Positions 1 through 11,743 of a stretch of DNA of 64,000 nt are shown here, one piece after another; position 1 is the first letter of the stretch; each line of letters opens with the position of its first letter. The translations under genes were made by a program, and so were the position numbers. This DNA comes from Neopestalotiopsis rosae. Taxonomy: Eukaryota; Ascomycota; Sordariomycetes; Amphisphaeriales; Sporocadaceae. The notes under the pieces are model-generated. The model worked only from the letters and a program-made list of their open reading frames with translations. It ran no database searches and had not been told where the DNA came from. The stretch spans positions 2,790,001 through 2,854,000 of the forward strand of contig JALGAS010000007.1 in NCBI GenBank assembly GCA_023078685.1, given 5' to 3'.

Positions 1-67
1 TTGAATTAATAAACGTTGAAAGTCGGTGCATAGTAGATGAATCATTCCTGGTACTTGAAGTGATCCG

Positions 68-610
68 CTACAAAGTTTTTAGCATAATCCAGTCCTTTTG
101 GACTACGCCTCCAATGACAAAGTTATGACTACCGACAATTTTGTACCCTGACCGCTCATACACCTTCTCTGCCTTTTTGTTCTCCTCCCATACCCCAAGC
201 CACATGTGGACGAAGCCTTGGTCTCTGGCCAATTCCTCCACCTTCTGGATCAAAAGCTTCCCAATGCCCATACCATGGCTGTCAGGGTGCACGTATATAC
301 GTTGCAATTCGATGGTGTTTTCGAGGTGTGCAATGCATGGCTCTGAAGAACCGCGGGTCAAAAGAGCGAACCCGATGACTGAACCTTGGCTGGGATCAAC
401 CGCTACAATCATATCTTTCGAGGGGCTGAGGATATCATTCAGAGTCGCTTCGTTGCTGTAGGCTTCTTCCAAGTATTTCTGGAGCTCATGGGCCTCGACG
501 GAATGACCAAAAGTGACGGCAAATACATGCGCGCCTAGCTGTGAGATGAAGGGTACGTCTTCCGATGTTGCTTTGCGGAGAGCATATCCTGACGAGGATT
601 TATCTGCCAT
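68..610 (-). CDS. GNAT-family N-acetyltransferase
   Basis: Single-exon gene for a 180-aa protein that transfers an acetyl group from acetyl-CoA to an unidentified amine. The GNAT fold is visible: an N-terminal alpha/beta half, then motif A around residues 100-128 with the acetyl-CoA pyrophosphate loop HGMGIGK after LQRIYVHPD, then motif B (WLGVWEENKKAEKVYERSGY) and a C-terminal strand. There is no signal peptide or membrane segment, so it is probably cytosolic. The length fits a complete stand-alone GNAT protein and the stop lies inside the window. Its promoter faces that of the PaiB-like gene across about 570 bp. The substrate cannot be told from sequence; spermidine/polyamine or small-amine acetylation is possible because the neighbour resembles bacterial PaiB, but that link is inference. 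Confidence 0.9.
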   Translation of the reverse strand: MADKSSSGYALRKATSEDVPFISQLGAHVFAVTFGHSVEAHELQKYLEEAYSNEATLNDILSPSKDMIVAVDPSQGSVIGFALLTRGSSEPCIAHLENTIELQRIYVHPDSHGMGIGKLLIQKVEELARDQGFVHMWLGVWEENKKAEKVYERSGYKIVGSHNFVIGGVVQKDWIMLKTL

Positions 611-1181
611 TTTGGCTAGATATCAATAAGGATATTTGACAAAGCTGTCCGGAGAAAGGATTGATGGAAAATGCGTGAAAAACAAATAAGGGCGATAAGC
701 AGCAACAGGAAGGTGAGAAATACATATTGTATATGTCCCAACTTTTACTATCTACTAGCCTGCAGAAACTTTCACACTGAGAATAAACTCCATAACTAGC
801 AAAATTTCGAGGCGGGATAATGCCAAGGTTAGCAAAGGGCTTGGCCTAGTACGAATTTTTGTTTCGCCTTGAGACCCACTTCAAACGGGATGCTGGCGCC
901 ATAACATCCCCTGCATTGCAAGCATGATTAGGCGGGCTTCCCGCTGGGCGCGAGGCATCAATTCGCATGGAGCTCCCTATCTCGGCTACTACTGCGTGAC
1001 TCGTGCTTGATGGCCACTACACAATGATGACCATAATAGCAAGGTCAAGCGCCTTTTTCATCTACAAATGTTTGAATTATCGCATCTCACACATATGAAC
1101 AAACTGATCCGCGGTCTCCTCCACCGATTAATCCCGTTCCTACCTCCATCCACGATCCTGTAACACTATTGATCGGCAAAG
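611..1181. other. Divergent intergenic region
   Basis: About 570 bp between two genes transcribed away from each other, so both promoters should lie here. No RNA gene, repeat or coding signal was recognised. Confidence 0.6.
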
Positions 1182-1952
1182 ATGTATCTCCGTCCTATCC
1201 ATGCGGATGCTTCGATTTCAACTCTGCGACAGTTGATTCGCGCGAACCCACTGGGGCTCCTCACGACCGCAATCCGAGCCGAAAGCTCTCCTCTCATTCA
1301 GTCCACACACATTCCGTTCCTGCTGGATGTCCAGGACGAGGGGAGCGAAACCGAGCTGGGTGTTCTACGTGCTCACCTCGCACGGCAGAACCCGCACAGC
1401 AAGACCATGATAGAAGCCATATTGAAACAGGCGGATCCACAGTCGTGTGTGCTCATGGATGACGTTCAAGTCATGTTCACGTCGACAGCTCAACACTACG
1501 TGACTCCCAAATTCTACGTCGACACAAAGCCGAGCACAGGAAAAGTTGTCCCGACGTGGAACTACGCTGCAGCTCAGGTGGTTGGCAGGGTCAAGATATT
1601 CTGGGATCACAAATCTGACGAAAGCAAAGCTTTCCTACGTAAGCAGATCGATGATCTGTCCGAATTTGCGGAGCGACAAGTGATGGGTTTCACTGGCGTC
1701 GAAGGGCAACCAAATGCATGGAGAGTGTCAGACGCACCGGATCGATACGTAGAGCTGATTAGTCAGAACATTGTTGGTATTGAGATTCAGATCACGAGCT
1801 TGGTAGGCAAGTTCAAGATGAGTCAGGAGATGCCAAAGGGCGACCGAGATGGCGTCATCCAGGGATTTGAGAAGCTCGGAACGGACGTTGGAATTCAGAT
1901 CTCAAACTTGGTCAAGGAACGTGGAGATCTCAAAGATAGCAAAGCCAAATAG
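1182..1952 (+). CDS. PaiB-type FMN-binding domain protein
   Basis: Intronless, 256 aa. It matches the PaiB / FMN-binding negative transcriptional regulator family along its whole length. Visible landmarks are the N-terminal MYLRPIHAD with LIRANPLGLLTT, the STHIPFLLD strand, LRAHLARQNP, the central YVTPKFY followed by GKVVPTWNYAAAQVVGRV, and the C-terminal IVGIEIQITSLVGKFKMSQ with a final GVIQGFEKLG helix. The family has a split-barrel FMN-binding fold. In bacteria it is described as a regulator of sporulation and protease genes; in fungi its role is unknown and may simply be flavin or reductase chemistry. The start at 1182 is chosen because the family begins with MYL. It is divergent from the GNAT gene, echoing the bacterial paiA (GNAT)-paiB pairing, although that may be coincidence. 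Confidence 0.9.
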   Translation: MYLRPIHADASISTLRQLIRANPLGLLTTAIRAESSPLIQSTHIPFLLDVQDEGSETELGVLRAHLARQNPHSKTMIEAILKQADPQSCVLMDDVQVMFTSTAQHYVTPKFYVDTKPSTGKVVPTWNYAAAQVVGRVKIFWDHKSDESKAFLRKQIDDLSEFAERQVMGFTGVEGQPNAWRVSDAPDRYVELISQNIVGIEIQITSLVGKFKMSQEMPKGDRDGVIQGFEKLGTDVGIQISNLVKERGDLKDSKAK

Positions 1953-3083
1953 CTTGGTTCTCACACTTTCGGTACACACATTTTCAGCACCGCCTCGTGA
2001 AAAGCCGTATATATGGAGAAGTCAGAATTTGATACTCCTTCCGAAATTCAACTCTACGAAGTCCAGAGAGCGCTCGAATCAGGGGGTGAGATGGCATCAC
2101 GTTCCTTAGCAGTTGAAAGGCCCGAATAATTCACATGGAATGATTGAGGGTTGTTTGAGTTTGGATATATATATATATAACACAGTTAACTAACCCATGG
2201 ACAATTCGGAGCAAGAAATACTTGTTTCACTTAGGTGACGTCCATGAACTCCTTTGAATGGGACTTGCAATGAGAAGAAGGGGTTAAAAATGAGACCCCC
2301 ATCTTTGACAGCGCTCCTATCTTTACTCTGATAGATGGTACAATCATGGGCAGCATTCCGATGTCCCAGTGTCGATTAATAGAGACGCTAGCAGCGGTGC
2401 CGGGGATGATGAAAGTACTGTCGGACAGAATAACAACGATCAGAGTGTCATGATAGATACTTGCTATGCCACAAATACTATCCCCAGGACTGAGGCGTGC
2501 TTCAGGGGATACATACGAAGCGTGATTGACCAAGCTGTAGGGGTTTTACGCGCTGACTTTACCCAATGGCGCTTTCAAACAGCGTCGTGTTGTACAAATT
2601 TGTCTTTTGCCGCCTATCAATTTTCAAAACGGACATGATCTTTTCATAGAAAAAGACGGGGACAGGATAACGCTCGAAGCGAAGTCATAGCTTTGGCCAT
2701 TGACAGCGAAAGCCTCCCCGAACTAGTTACTCAATCAGGGCAATAATTGTTTGGACCTCCTTAATCTCTGCCCGCATTTTCTGGTATCAAGGGATGGGCC
2801 GATGGACAAACAGTCATAATTTTCGGGTCAATGAATTGGAATAAGTCCGGTCACGGAGCACTTAGCTGCACGGTCGTTCTTAGTCCCACAGCATGCCTTT
2901 ATCAAGCGCCAACTCATGGTTGCTCTTTTCTCAGGGTGCATACTCGCAACAAACCTACTCTTGTTTTTCGTTTTTCCGCGGCGATTTAAGACTATTTATC
3001 GGACACTGCACCCGGTTAGTAGTGAGTGTAAGATTCAGAAATTGTTTACATTTTACAAGATTTTAGCACAAGTAAGTTTGGTT
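1953..3083. other. Intergenic region, no gene recognised
   Basis: About 1.1 kb with only short unrelated open frames. It contains a short (TA)n tract near 2166-2179. The last few hundred bases should contain the promoter of the MFS gene. Confidence 0.5.
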
Positions 3084-4472
3084 ATGGCTAGCAACAGGCA
3101 ACGTGCAAGCGATGTTTCGGGTGGCGATTCATCTATCCCAAGACCTGAGCATCCTGATGGCGGTCACAGAGCTTGGTTAGTTGTGTTCGGAGCTTGGTGT
3201 GCAATGATCCCTTCCATGGGCCTCTTGAACTCACTGGCTGTGCTGCAAGCTTGGCTGGCCGAGCACGAGTTGGCTGAGCATTCCGAGTCATCTATCGGGT
3301 GGGATTTTTAGTGGCTACGCCTTCTTCTTGTTTTTTGCGGAGCCCAACTAGGTATGTTAGGGATTGGATGTGACAATCGCTCTCTTGCTAACGTCCCGGT
3401 TCAAGGGCCGATTTTTGATTCTCGCGACATACGATGGCTTGTTGTCCCAGGCTCAGTGGGCATATTCCTCTCCATTCTCTGCATGAGTTTCTCGACAGGT
3501 ACAAATCGTAATGTCTCCTTCTATATTCTAATCATGATCGGAACTGAACTTAATACAAACGCAGAATTCTACCAATATTTCCTATCTTTCAGCGTCCTGG
3601 GCGGCATATCTGCTTCGCTTCTCTACAATCCGAGTCTCTCGGTCATCGGTCACTGGTTCGAGAAGAGACGAGGTCTAGCTACCTGTGTCGCTTGTACTGC
3701 AGGTGGCGTAGGTGGTGTTTGGATCCCGCTGGTCATATTATATCTGGCGTCTCTCATTGGATTCGGCTGGTCATTGAGGGTTATCGCGCTTATCTGCGGA
3801 CTGCATTGCATGATCGCGTGTGTTCTTCTGCGCCAGAGAGTGGCTCGCAACAAGAGCGCCGGGTCATCCATTGACTTCAAAGCTTTGGCAGATCTTAGGT
3901 ACTTGATGGTAACCTTGGGCTTATTTTTCACCGAATTCGCCATATTTGTTCCTATAACTTATATCAGCTCGTACGCCGTACATTGGAACTTTGGGTATGA
4001 GAAGGCGTACATGCTTAATACGCTCCTCAACGTCGGTGCTGTTCCGGGCCGGGCGGCTCCAGGTTATTTGGCAGATCGGTTCGGTCCTGTCAATGAGATG
4101 TGTATCATTACAAGCGTATGCATGATTCTCACATTTGGTCTATGGTTCACTGCAGCAGGCAGTCACAGCATGACCACCGCGTACTTTATCCTTTACGGGT
4201 TCTGGTCCGGGGCTTCTGTCAGCTTAGCTCCAGTCTGCATAAGCCTGATCTGTCGAACTGAGGATTATGGGAAGCGGACGGGTACAGCTTATACTCTTAC
4301 GAGCTTCGGGACTTTGATTGGCATACCTATTGCTGGCGCTATAGTAGACGCAAGTAACGGCTCCTATGATGGCCTGATCACATTTGCAGGCTGCCTGTAC
4401 GCAGTTACGCTGCTGCCATATATTTTTAGTCGCGGTCTAATAGGTGGATGGGGACCGACTGCACGATGTTGA
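3084..4472 (+). pseudogene. MFS monocarboxylate-type transporter, frameshifted
   Basis: Major facilitator carrier of the fungal monocarboxylate/riboflavin (MCH) type. The start region MASNRQRAS and the segment PEHPDGGHRAWLVVFGAW are typical of this family, as are GPIFDSRDIRWLVVPGS and PGRAAPGYLADRFGP later. Two GT-AG introns are clear: 3352-3405 and 3499-3564. Between residues 70 and 90 the frame is broken twice. An extra base near 3297-3303 shifts out of frame (a TAG would end translation at 3309-3311). A missing base in the T run at 3331-3336 restores the original frame. In the shifted stretch the conserved IFSGYAFFLFF helix is readable, so this is coding sequence and not an intron. The rest stays open to 4472. 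It may be a recent pseudogene or carry two assembly errors. About 420 aa if read through. The substrate is unknown. Confidence 0.75.
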
Positions 4473-5117
4473 GTATAGTACCATATTCCATAATACTAGA
4501 AACTTCAGTGAGAGTACTGGGCTTGTTTAACAGCCCACAAGTCATGCACTGATGCTGGTGCATGGTGGACCCCAATAATATATCTCAGAATATGCTTAGT
4601 GTGACTGATGTATACTAGGAGCTGGTTTTCGATACGTTTTATAATATCGTCGTAAGAGATATCATACTTAAATTCTTAGACCAATCGTTGAACCACAGTG
4701 CAGTACGCAAACCCCCGGGAGCACCTTTGTCGAAGAGTGATTCGCAATAGAGTCGAACAAGCGGAATCTCTACAACTTCAGCACAGATTAGATAGATGAC
4801 CATGTAAGACTGATAGTCTATTCACGTTCTACGATCAATTCTCCTTCGTATTAGCTCAGGCGAGATCTGCTGCAATTGCGAACCTACCACGTGCCAGCAT
4901 CTCCTTCAGAGTTGGCGTACGCCGTCTTTTCTTCCCCACACTTTAGCTACACCTCACCCACATTTGCAAACTCAGAGAGTGCCTTCTAGGTTAGTAGTCT
5001 CTCTCAGTGGCCAGTAAGCTACTTCTGTGATTGTTTCTTTAACTACTCGCTTTCTCCCTCCGTCACCAGTGATCGTTACTTCAGCAAAGTACTGTGGTCT
5101 CACAGAACCATACCACG
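4473..5117. other. Intergenic region with an eroded repeat copy
   Basis: About 645 bp between two co-oriented damaged genes. Apart from the degenerate copy of the dispersed element (4775-4866) nothing was recognised. Confidence 0.5.
4775..4866 (+). repeat. Dispersed element, eroded copy D
   Basis: The right part matches the element copies at 56548 and 51280: ACGATCA, then TTCGTAT, then AGCTCAGGCGAGAT near the 3' end, preceded by CTTCAGCACA. The left end with the CCCACCGCAG motif is not recognisable. It is the most diverged of four copies. Confidence 0.5.
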
Positions 5118-5760
5118 ATGTCATCGGAAACAACGTTTGGTCCTGTTCCAGAAGAGCTGCTGCGAGCCCCACCCGGCGGTATCTGGAAGCCGATTTATGG
5201 CGAATTGCAGCGCTTGAACAACGCTTTGCCCCGCGGCCAGACGCCTTATACGTGGGGTTGGACCATTTTCCGGACTGTATGTACTCCAGACTCCGACAAT
5301 TGCTTCAGCGCCGCCGTCGATAAGCTGCAACGATGGCTTGCCTGTTACGTGGAAATCAACAAATTCCCGGCTACTCGCCGTAGGGTCGGTTGGCCAGCCG
5401 AGCCCGTGAATGAGCTGGCCCGGCGCCGCCGCAACGATGTGGTACAAGATAGGCAGCTCGATACTACAGACTGGGCCGTCGTTTACGACGCATTCAAGCG
5501 CTGGGTGCTGCAGCATAACGTTACCGAAAGCGATTTCCGTTTCGATGTTGTGCCGTCCAACGTGCGGTATAATAGCTTTAGTTATCATCATCGACCAGGC
5601 AGCGCTTGAAGCCTTGGAGAACTTGCCAGAAAACACGCCGCCGCTTACGGAGGAAATGGTGCTTACACCCAATGCTTGGGTATGGGTAGTTTGCACCAAG
5701 ACTTTCGAGCAGAAATACAGGGCATCAATCATGAGAAAGATGGTTATTGCGGGTGAATAA
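5118..5760 (+). pseudogene. Fungal orphan family protein, single frameshift
   Basis: Reading from ATG 5118 gives a protein resembling a widespread uncharacterised ascomycete family. Landmarks are the N-terminal segment with TPYTWGWTIFRTVCTPDSD, a middle DRQLDTTDWAVVYDAFKRW helix, and a C-terminal IIIDQAALEALENLPENTPP followed by AWVWVV. The first and last parts are in different frames. One extra base near 5580 (after AAT AGC TTT) moves the tail out of frame, so translation from the ATG would end at 5607-5609. Reading on in the second frame runs to the stop at 5760. No intron consensus explains the shift. The tail is also shorter than I expect for the family. Function is unknown; it may be a pseudogene or contain a sequencing error. 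Confidence 0.6.
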
Positions 5761-6535
5761 GGGTGCCAGTCGATAGCCTGATGGAGTACTGATCGACGCA
5801 TATGATGTGGAATAAAAGGTACAGCTTGCTCCACGAAGAGGACCAAGATGAAAAATGTGTATATTGGTATGATTGTTGACGGACGTGGAACAATCCCTAA
5901 TTTTTAAGATCACCCCTCAAATATCAGACCATGATGAAGTCGGTACTTTTTCAGCGGAGACAGTCTGAGACTCAGCACGAAAAGATATTGAAGATATGCA
6001 TGGACGCCTTGTTAGTGCTCTTTGACCGAGCCGGGTTTTGGATCATCTGATTCACGTTTTAGGGTCAATTTGAGGACGCTCAGCTCTGATACGACCAGTA
6101 TCCAAAATGGAGAGTATAAATAAAGATGGTTTACATTCATACAAAAAGCAGTGTGTGAACAAGGAGACTTCACGACCCTTTCCCGTGAATCCACCGAAGA
6201 ATGCCATGATGCACAGCCACATGCGGCGCGTGAAGCTCCCTTGTTACGCTCCGAGCTTGGCCATGGATGTAGAGTAAATGTATTGGAGGTTGCACGTCCA
6301 GAGCCTCCTATAAGGTGGGAGTCTGGTCTCCTTTCGGACCGCAAGTCTGGATCATCGCGTTCACAGTGGCTGGTGGGTTTTGTCTGCCTGGGTAGAGGCA
6401 GAAGCAGTCACCTACAGACCGAAATCTTTAGGCCGTCTGTTCTTTTTCCACGCCTTCGCCAGATTCCTCAAGGATCGTTTCTTATTGCCATCCCATAGCC
6501 TCAACACCAAACTCGGCGGGCGGCAGGTGGTGATT
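5761..6535. other. Intergenic region, nothing recognised
   Basis: About 775 bp with scattered short open frames that lack any family resemblance. It lies between the 3' ends of two convergent broken genes. Confidence 0.45.
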
Positions 6536-7559
6536 TATTGTGCCCGAGTAACCGAGGTTGACGGGCTAGGCTCCGCAAATGTCTGCCTTTTCCAATTCAG
6601 GAGGTTGCGACCGTCACCAACCTGATGGTGAGCGTCAATCCTGATGTACCACGTGTGTGATTTGCCGTTCTAGGGAGCAGTTTCAATATCGACCTTGTAG
6701 TCGGTCAAATAGACTGAGCAGAATTCAAAGCCGTTCTCGACAACCTGCAAAGTTTGTTGGAGCCCGTAGAAGGCTTTGGAGATAGACACCCGACCCTCCT
6801 GTTTGTCGTCAGGGCGTGTCCATCAACGTAGCCAGAAGGCACATGAGTCGTAGTGTGGTGGCATATATTATATATATAATAGTGATTGAGTGCGTGACCT
6901 ATGTGTCTTGGGTCTCCTGACAGTGTAATCTTATGGACCATTCTGATAATCAATTGACCATCACGAATATTCACCAATGATTCGGCTACCGAATCCCCCG
7001 GTCTCAACAAAAGGACCGTGAATTCGAAGTAATTCAGGAAAAAGCCTTTGCCAGGGCCGTCAATATGGGAATTCATAAATAGCTGAACATGGTGGAATGC
7101 AATATGTATATCTCCAAAGCCCCTAGTTCTCGGAAGACAAATAGGCTGTAGGATGCGCGGGGGCCTCCTGCCAGAGGCCCACAATGAGAGGTACCGATGA
7201 GGCCGCTGACAGTTGTGGCAATAGTGATGTGTCTGTTCGAGGTCCTTCTCGAGAAGTACCAGGAGGGCCCGAAGCGAGCCTGGGTTCGATTCTCGCAAAA
7301 GGTTGGGAAACAACTCTAGAGTCGTCTTGCGGGCGAGCGAACACGCCGCTGCGGACTCTGGCGGAAGAAAATCGTACATCAACCCGAAAATGTCGAGTGG
7401 TAATCCGAGTAAGCCTGATTACAGCTGTTCATGTACATGAGATTGCTGTACTTGAGCTCCTTGTTGTCCTTTTGGTGGTTGTGGTTGCTGTAGTTGGACT
7501 TCTCGCGGTATACTGAAGCCAAATTTGAACATTCGCATTAGTTTGTCGACAAGGGCCAT
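6536..7559 (-). pseudogene. F-box protein, decayed
   Basis: Remnant of a fungal F-box protein read from ATG 7559 down. The N-terminus MALVDKLMRMFKFG, then LPLDIFGLMYDFLPPESAAA (the F-box helix), then LLVLLEKDLEQTHHYCHNC and FGDIHIAFHHVQLFMNSHI match an expanded filamentous-fungal F-box family. Damage: an in-frame TAA at 7419-7421 between the leader and the F-box, a frameshift near 6745-6760 that separates LQVVENGFEFCSVYLTDY from the upstream frame, and a TAG at 6670-6672. Beyond that, a weakly recognisable tail (HHQVGDGRNLLNWKR) continues to about 6536. The TAA could have arisen from CAA by a C-to-T change, which would be compatible with repeat-induced point mutation, but one codon proves nothing. 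An intact copy would act as a substrate adaptor of an SCF ubiquitin ligase. Confidence 0.7.
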
Positions 7560-9523
7560 TATTCTCGGTGGATGGTGTTTATTTTTCGAAACATTATACA
7601 TATTCGTGGTATTCAACGGGGACAATGAAATACCCAGATCAACTGGACGGCCATTGCTATTCAAGGGCAGGTACTTTCCAAAGTCCGTGGATCCAAAGAG
7701 CACCTTGAGGTCCCCCTCCGGTGATATTCATACCTTTTAAGAAGTTAAGTGGTAAAAGAATGATGAGCTTATCACGATACCATGTGAAAGAAGGTGGCGG
7801 ATATATCAATGCAAGTTGGAATTGGCATCTAGGTGAGATACCACGGGCATAGAGGTGGCAAATTAATTTGCGTAGTACAATCAGCATCCACTCTCCTCCA
7901 ATATTGGGTTCAGCTCGAGGTTTTCAATTCATTGGTATGCGTTTGTAGCGTGAGTCCACAAAGCTTAGCAAAAATACACGAAGCCTGGGCACTCTCTGTT
8001 TGGAAAAGCTAACTTAAGTCCAGAGATGCCGGTCTTGCTCTCAACTTTGCTATTCCGGCGGTCTGACAAACATAAATCTTCAGAGCATTTGAAGCGATAC
8101 CAGCGCCACAGAGAGGATCAGGAACCCAAACTCATCTCATCTTCTTAGACTTTTCCCCAATTCAAGATAATCTGCGAGCATATTGGCAGGCAGCAGGCGA
8201 GTACATAAGGGTGAAAAGCCGATCGCATTGTGAGATAACATACCAAACTCACTTTCCAGAACACTAGACAAGCTTTTCTGACGCTTACACGGATCTTCCC
8301 TTCATGATACTATTCATGCTGACAGAAACAGTTACTGAAATACGATTGTATGGTGATAGCGATTATACACGTTGGGCTATGTTAACCAGCGGTCTGCAGC
8401 GGCCAATGGGTCACACCTCTAAAGTCAACGACAACAAGTCGCCACTATGAATTTTGAGCCTACGTGTCAAACCTATCTGAGCTGCAGCACCGCTTCAGTC
8501 CGATATCTCTTCTGAGGATGAACTGGCCGCCGAGACTACTCAAAACATAAACGAGCCGTTGTGAGAGAATGAAACCTAGTCAAAAGAATAGAATTAAAGC
8601 ACAAATTATTGAAGATCTGGTTAGTCTGTGAACGTCCTTTAGGACATCAAGGATTTGTGCAAAAAATGCCCAGCACATTTGCATTCTTTCCTCTTTCGGA
8701 CTTATGCTCTCGGTCTCCGACTAGAATTGCGGTTGATAGTATTGCTTGGGCCGATGCTAATGATCCACCTCGCTGAAAGGATGAGGCGCTGAGAGCTAGA
8801 CGGAAAAATTCCCTGATTACCTGGATCGAGAAAAGAAAGAGCCAACAAACACAAGGAACATTAAGCATGCATGATATAGATCCTGAACATCTTTAGAATG
8901 TTTTTGTGTTGAAGATGAAGCCCTTGAGTCAATGGCAAAAAACGGTGCCATCTCAGGGCATTTCAGTCCGTGCAAGGTTGAAATATGTCCGGTCACCAAA
9001 CCTAAAATACCCTTCACTCGTAAAGGGTTTTCGTGATTACCTAAGTTTCCGCGAAGGATAATCTAAACACAGCAAGTGGCCGCAAGGGTTTTTTCTTCCT
9101 TGTTTGTTTTTCCCCTTAACGTACAGCAACAAACTAGGCTATTGAAATCAGATAAGATCATCTCGATAAGTCTTGTCGCGAAGAAACAAGAGCGTTACAT
9201 TGAAGATGCGCGCTAGCCGCGTTCCCCATGTCTTGGCAGATCGTTTTGAGGAAACCGGTCTAGTCATCTCGCTTGATGTTATGGCTCGTCACCGGAAAAA
9301 CTCCAAACGTCGAGTATGTCAATTATCTGAATGGTCACTCGCCACGCTAAAGCCCTGCGGTTTTTGTAGTTACCAGACAAATTCAGCGCAGCCTTGGAAA
9401 AAGATGCACAGATTATAAATACTGCACTGCTTGTCTGGAATCGGCATCCATGCTGCCTGGTTGACATTAGTAATCAAATTCTATGACAATAATTGGATCC
9501 GCCTCTTTGGCTTATCATTCAAC
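7560..9523. other. Gene-poor stretch, nothing recognised
   Basis: Nearly 2 kb with only short open frames on both strands and no recognisable domain. The right end must hold the promoter of the GH79 gene. Confidence 0.5.
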
Positions 9524-11743
9524 ATGTCTTTACTTGGTGACAATCTCAAGTCGTATTGGTGCCTTGTCCTGGCAGCTGCTGCAACATGTGTGCGCGCCAA
9601 GATCGAACTCGAGCTCTCGCTCGAAATGCCAGATACTGCTTTGCCAATCCCCGCCGGCATGTGTGGTCTCTCTATCGAGGCCGACAGATTCGTCGATTGG
9701 GCCGGCGAGCCAGGTGATGCCAACCAGTTTACGTACAACCTGATGAACAATATCAAGGAAAGGACTGGCGTCGCACCACCAATCAGGTGAGTTTGTGCCA
9801 ACCATAGCTACCGCCTATCTCAGGAAGGAATAACGAAAAGAAGCCATATATGCTAAAACAATATAGAATTGGCGGTGGTTCTCAGGACGAAGTGATCAAC
9901 ATTCCCGATCTGGATGACGAGTCGCCTGGTTTCTTCAACGTCTTCGCTCCCGTGCCCGACATTGACGACCTGGAGAGTACCAAGCAGCTGTTGCCCCAGG
10001 CCAATTTTACCGGCGCTGGCTACAAGTACTGGCGGGCTGCCTGCAACTTTCCCGAGACTACGAGCTTCACCTTTGGCGTCAACTTTCTGTCTGGTAATAC
10101 CAGCGAAGCTATTGCTCATATCGAAAACATGCAAAAGGCATTTGCGGTATGGATACCTCAACTTGAATGTTCCCCGTCCCGACTTATATTTTTCTCCGTG
10201 TTGCCCTCTTTTTCGTCGTGAAAAAGAGAGCAAGATAAGACGTAAATGCTCCTTGCGCAGACTGCTGACGGAAGCGTATTATGTATCTAGGAATCCGACT
10301 GCGAGCATGTGAGCCTATATGCCATTGAGCTTGGTAACGAGGCAGACCAGTGGGGCAATGGCGTCAAGCGAAATACGAGTTGGGATATCTACGCGTATTC
10401 GGCCCAACAGTAAGTGGAATACTCGTGGCTAAAATTTCTAAAATATTCATGAGTAGCTTGTTCCCCATGTGTTTGATGTGCATTACTGACAAGGCCCTGA
10501 TTCAAGGATCGAATATTATCAAGCGGTCAATGACACTCTGGGAGACAATGGACGCAGGTACAGATTCGGAGACTCGGCGTCGCGCTGGTCTGTCCATGAA
10601 ATGTTGGACACGGATGCAACACAAGGTGAATGGGCTAGGTAAGCTGTGATGAGAAATACAGTATTAAACGTTTTGAAAGACTAAAAAGCTAACACAAAAT
10701 TCGAAAAGTTATATCAATTCACTTTCGGTCCATCATTACCATTCGACCGGACAGCTGGACAAACAATCCGCATGGCCAGGCAAGGCGTCTGGTCTAGTCA
10801 ACAAGACGAGTATTCGGACGGAGCTGGACTATTACGACGACTCCGTCCAACTTGCAGCGGATGCAAACTACACCTTTGTCCTCGGAGAAACCGGATCGTT
10901 CGCGAGTCATGGACAGCAGGGAGTGAGCAACTCTGCCGCTGCCGCTCTCTGGCTTGTCGACTACAGCCTGCACGCCGCGGTCGTGGGAATATCCGGCCTG
11001 TTTTTCCATCAGGGCGTGGGTTACAACTATAGTGGTACGTCTTGCATCTCTCGGCTCGAATCTAGTCCAATCCAAAGTAGCTGTTTCCATCAAAGTTAAT
11101 ATCGTATGATTCATGTAGCATTCGAACCTATTGACCATATTGGTGTCAATATTACCAATTACAATGAAGATGCAACACACCACACTATGCCAGAGTATTA
11201 CGGGTATCTTGTTGTGGCAGAAGCCATTGGCTCTACACAAGATGCATATATCAACGAAATTGAGATAGACAGCAGTGTAGCCCTGTCCGCCTTTGAGATC
11301 TACGAAGATGACAAACTCGCGCGGATAGTGCTCGTCAACTCTGACCCTTGGACAGAATTGTAAGTCTATTGAAAAAAATCGACCTTTTCTTTTGGCAAAT
11401 TTCGAGCTCTAATAATTATATGCACCATCAAGATCTACAGGCGACCGTCACGACTTGACGGTAGAGTTGCCCCAACTTTCAGATTATGACGGAGTGCGCT
11501 ATAAACTTCTCGAGTTTGATTCTCTCAGTGTTACATGTAAGTCTCGACTTTTTGATGAGCTCCTAAGTTGGAATTTATGTGAATTATCAAACACTAATTG
11601 ATTTGACAGCTGGCCTTACTTGGGGAGGGCAGAGTTTTGAAACAGAGTCGGGCGAGGCCGATGGTGACGAAGTGTTCCATGACCTTGATTCTAGCGGAAC
11701 TATTGTCTTGCTGTCCAGCTCAGTCGCAGTTCTGTATCTGTAA
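9524..11743 (+). CDS. Secreted GH79 glycosidase (beta-glucuronidase-like)
   Basis: Eight exons: 9524-9786, 9867-10146, 10291-10409, 10507-10638, 10709-11034, 11119-11359, 11433-11536 and 11610-11743, all with GT-AG introns and matching phases; 532 aa. An N-terminal signal peptide ends near VRA (residue 25). The GH79 (clan A) barrel is recognised from PPIRIGGGSQDE, the acid/base motif AIELGNEADQW (E198), the nucleophile motif FVLGETGSF (E325) and the C-terminal beta-sandwich of the Glyco_hydro_79C type. Family members hydrolyse beta-glucuronide or 4-O-methyl-glucuronide linkages, for example on arabinogalactan proteins. The enzyme should act outside the cell. An upstream in-frame ATG at 9431 would bury the signal peptide, so 9524 is preferred. 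The exact substrate is not determined. Confidence 0.88.

Noticed and set aside
7278..7300. GGGTTCGATTC, resembling a tRNA B box
   Set aside because: It lies inside the recognisable coding sequence of the F-box remnant and lacks a cloverleaf.
9431..9523. Upstream ATG for the GH79 gene
   Set aside because: Would place 31 extra residues before an otherwise normal signal peptide.
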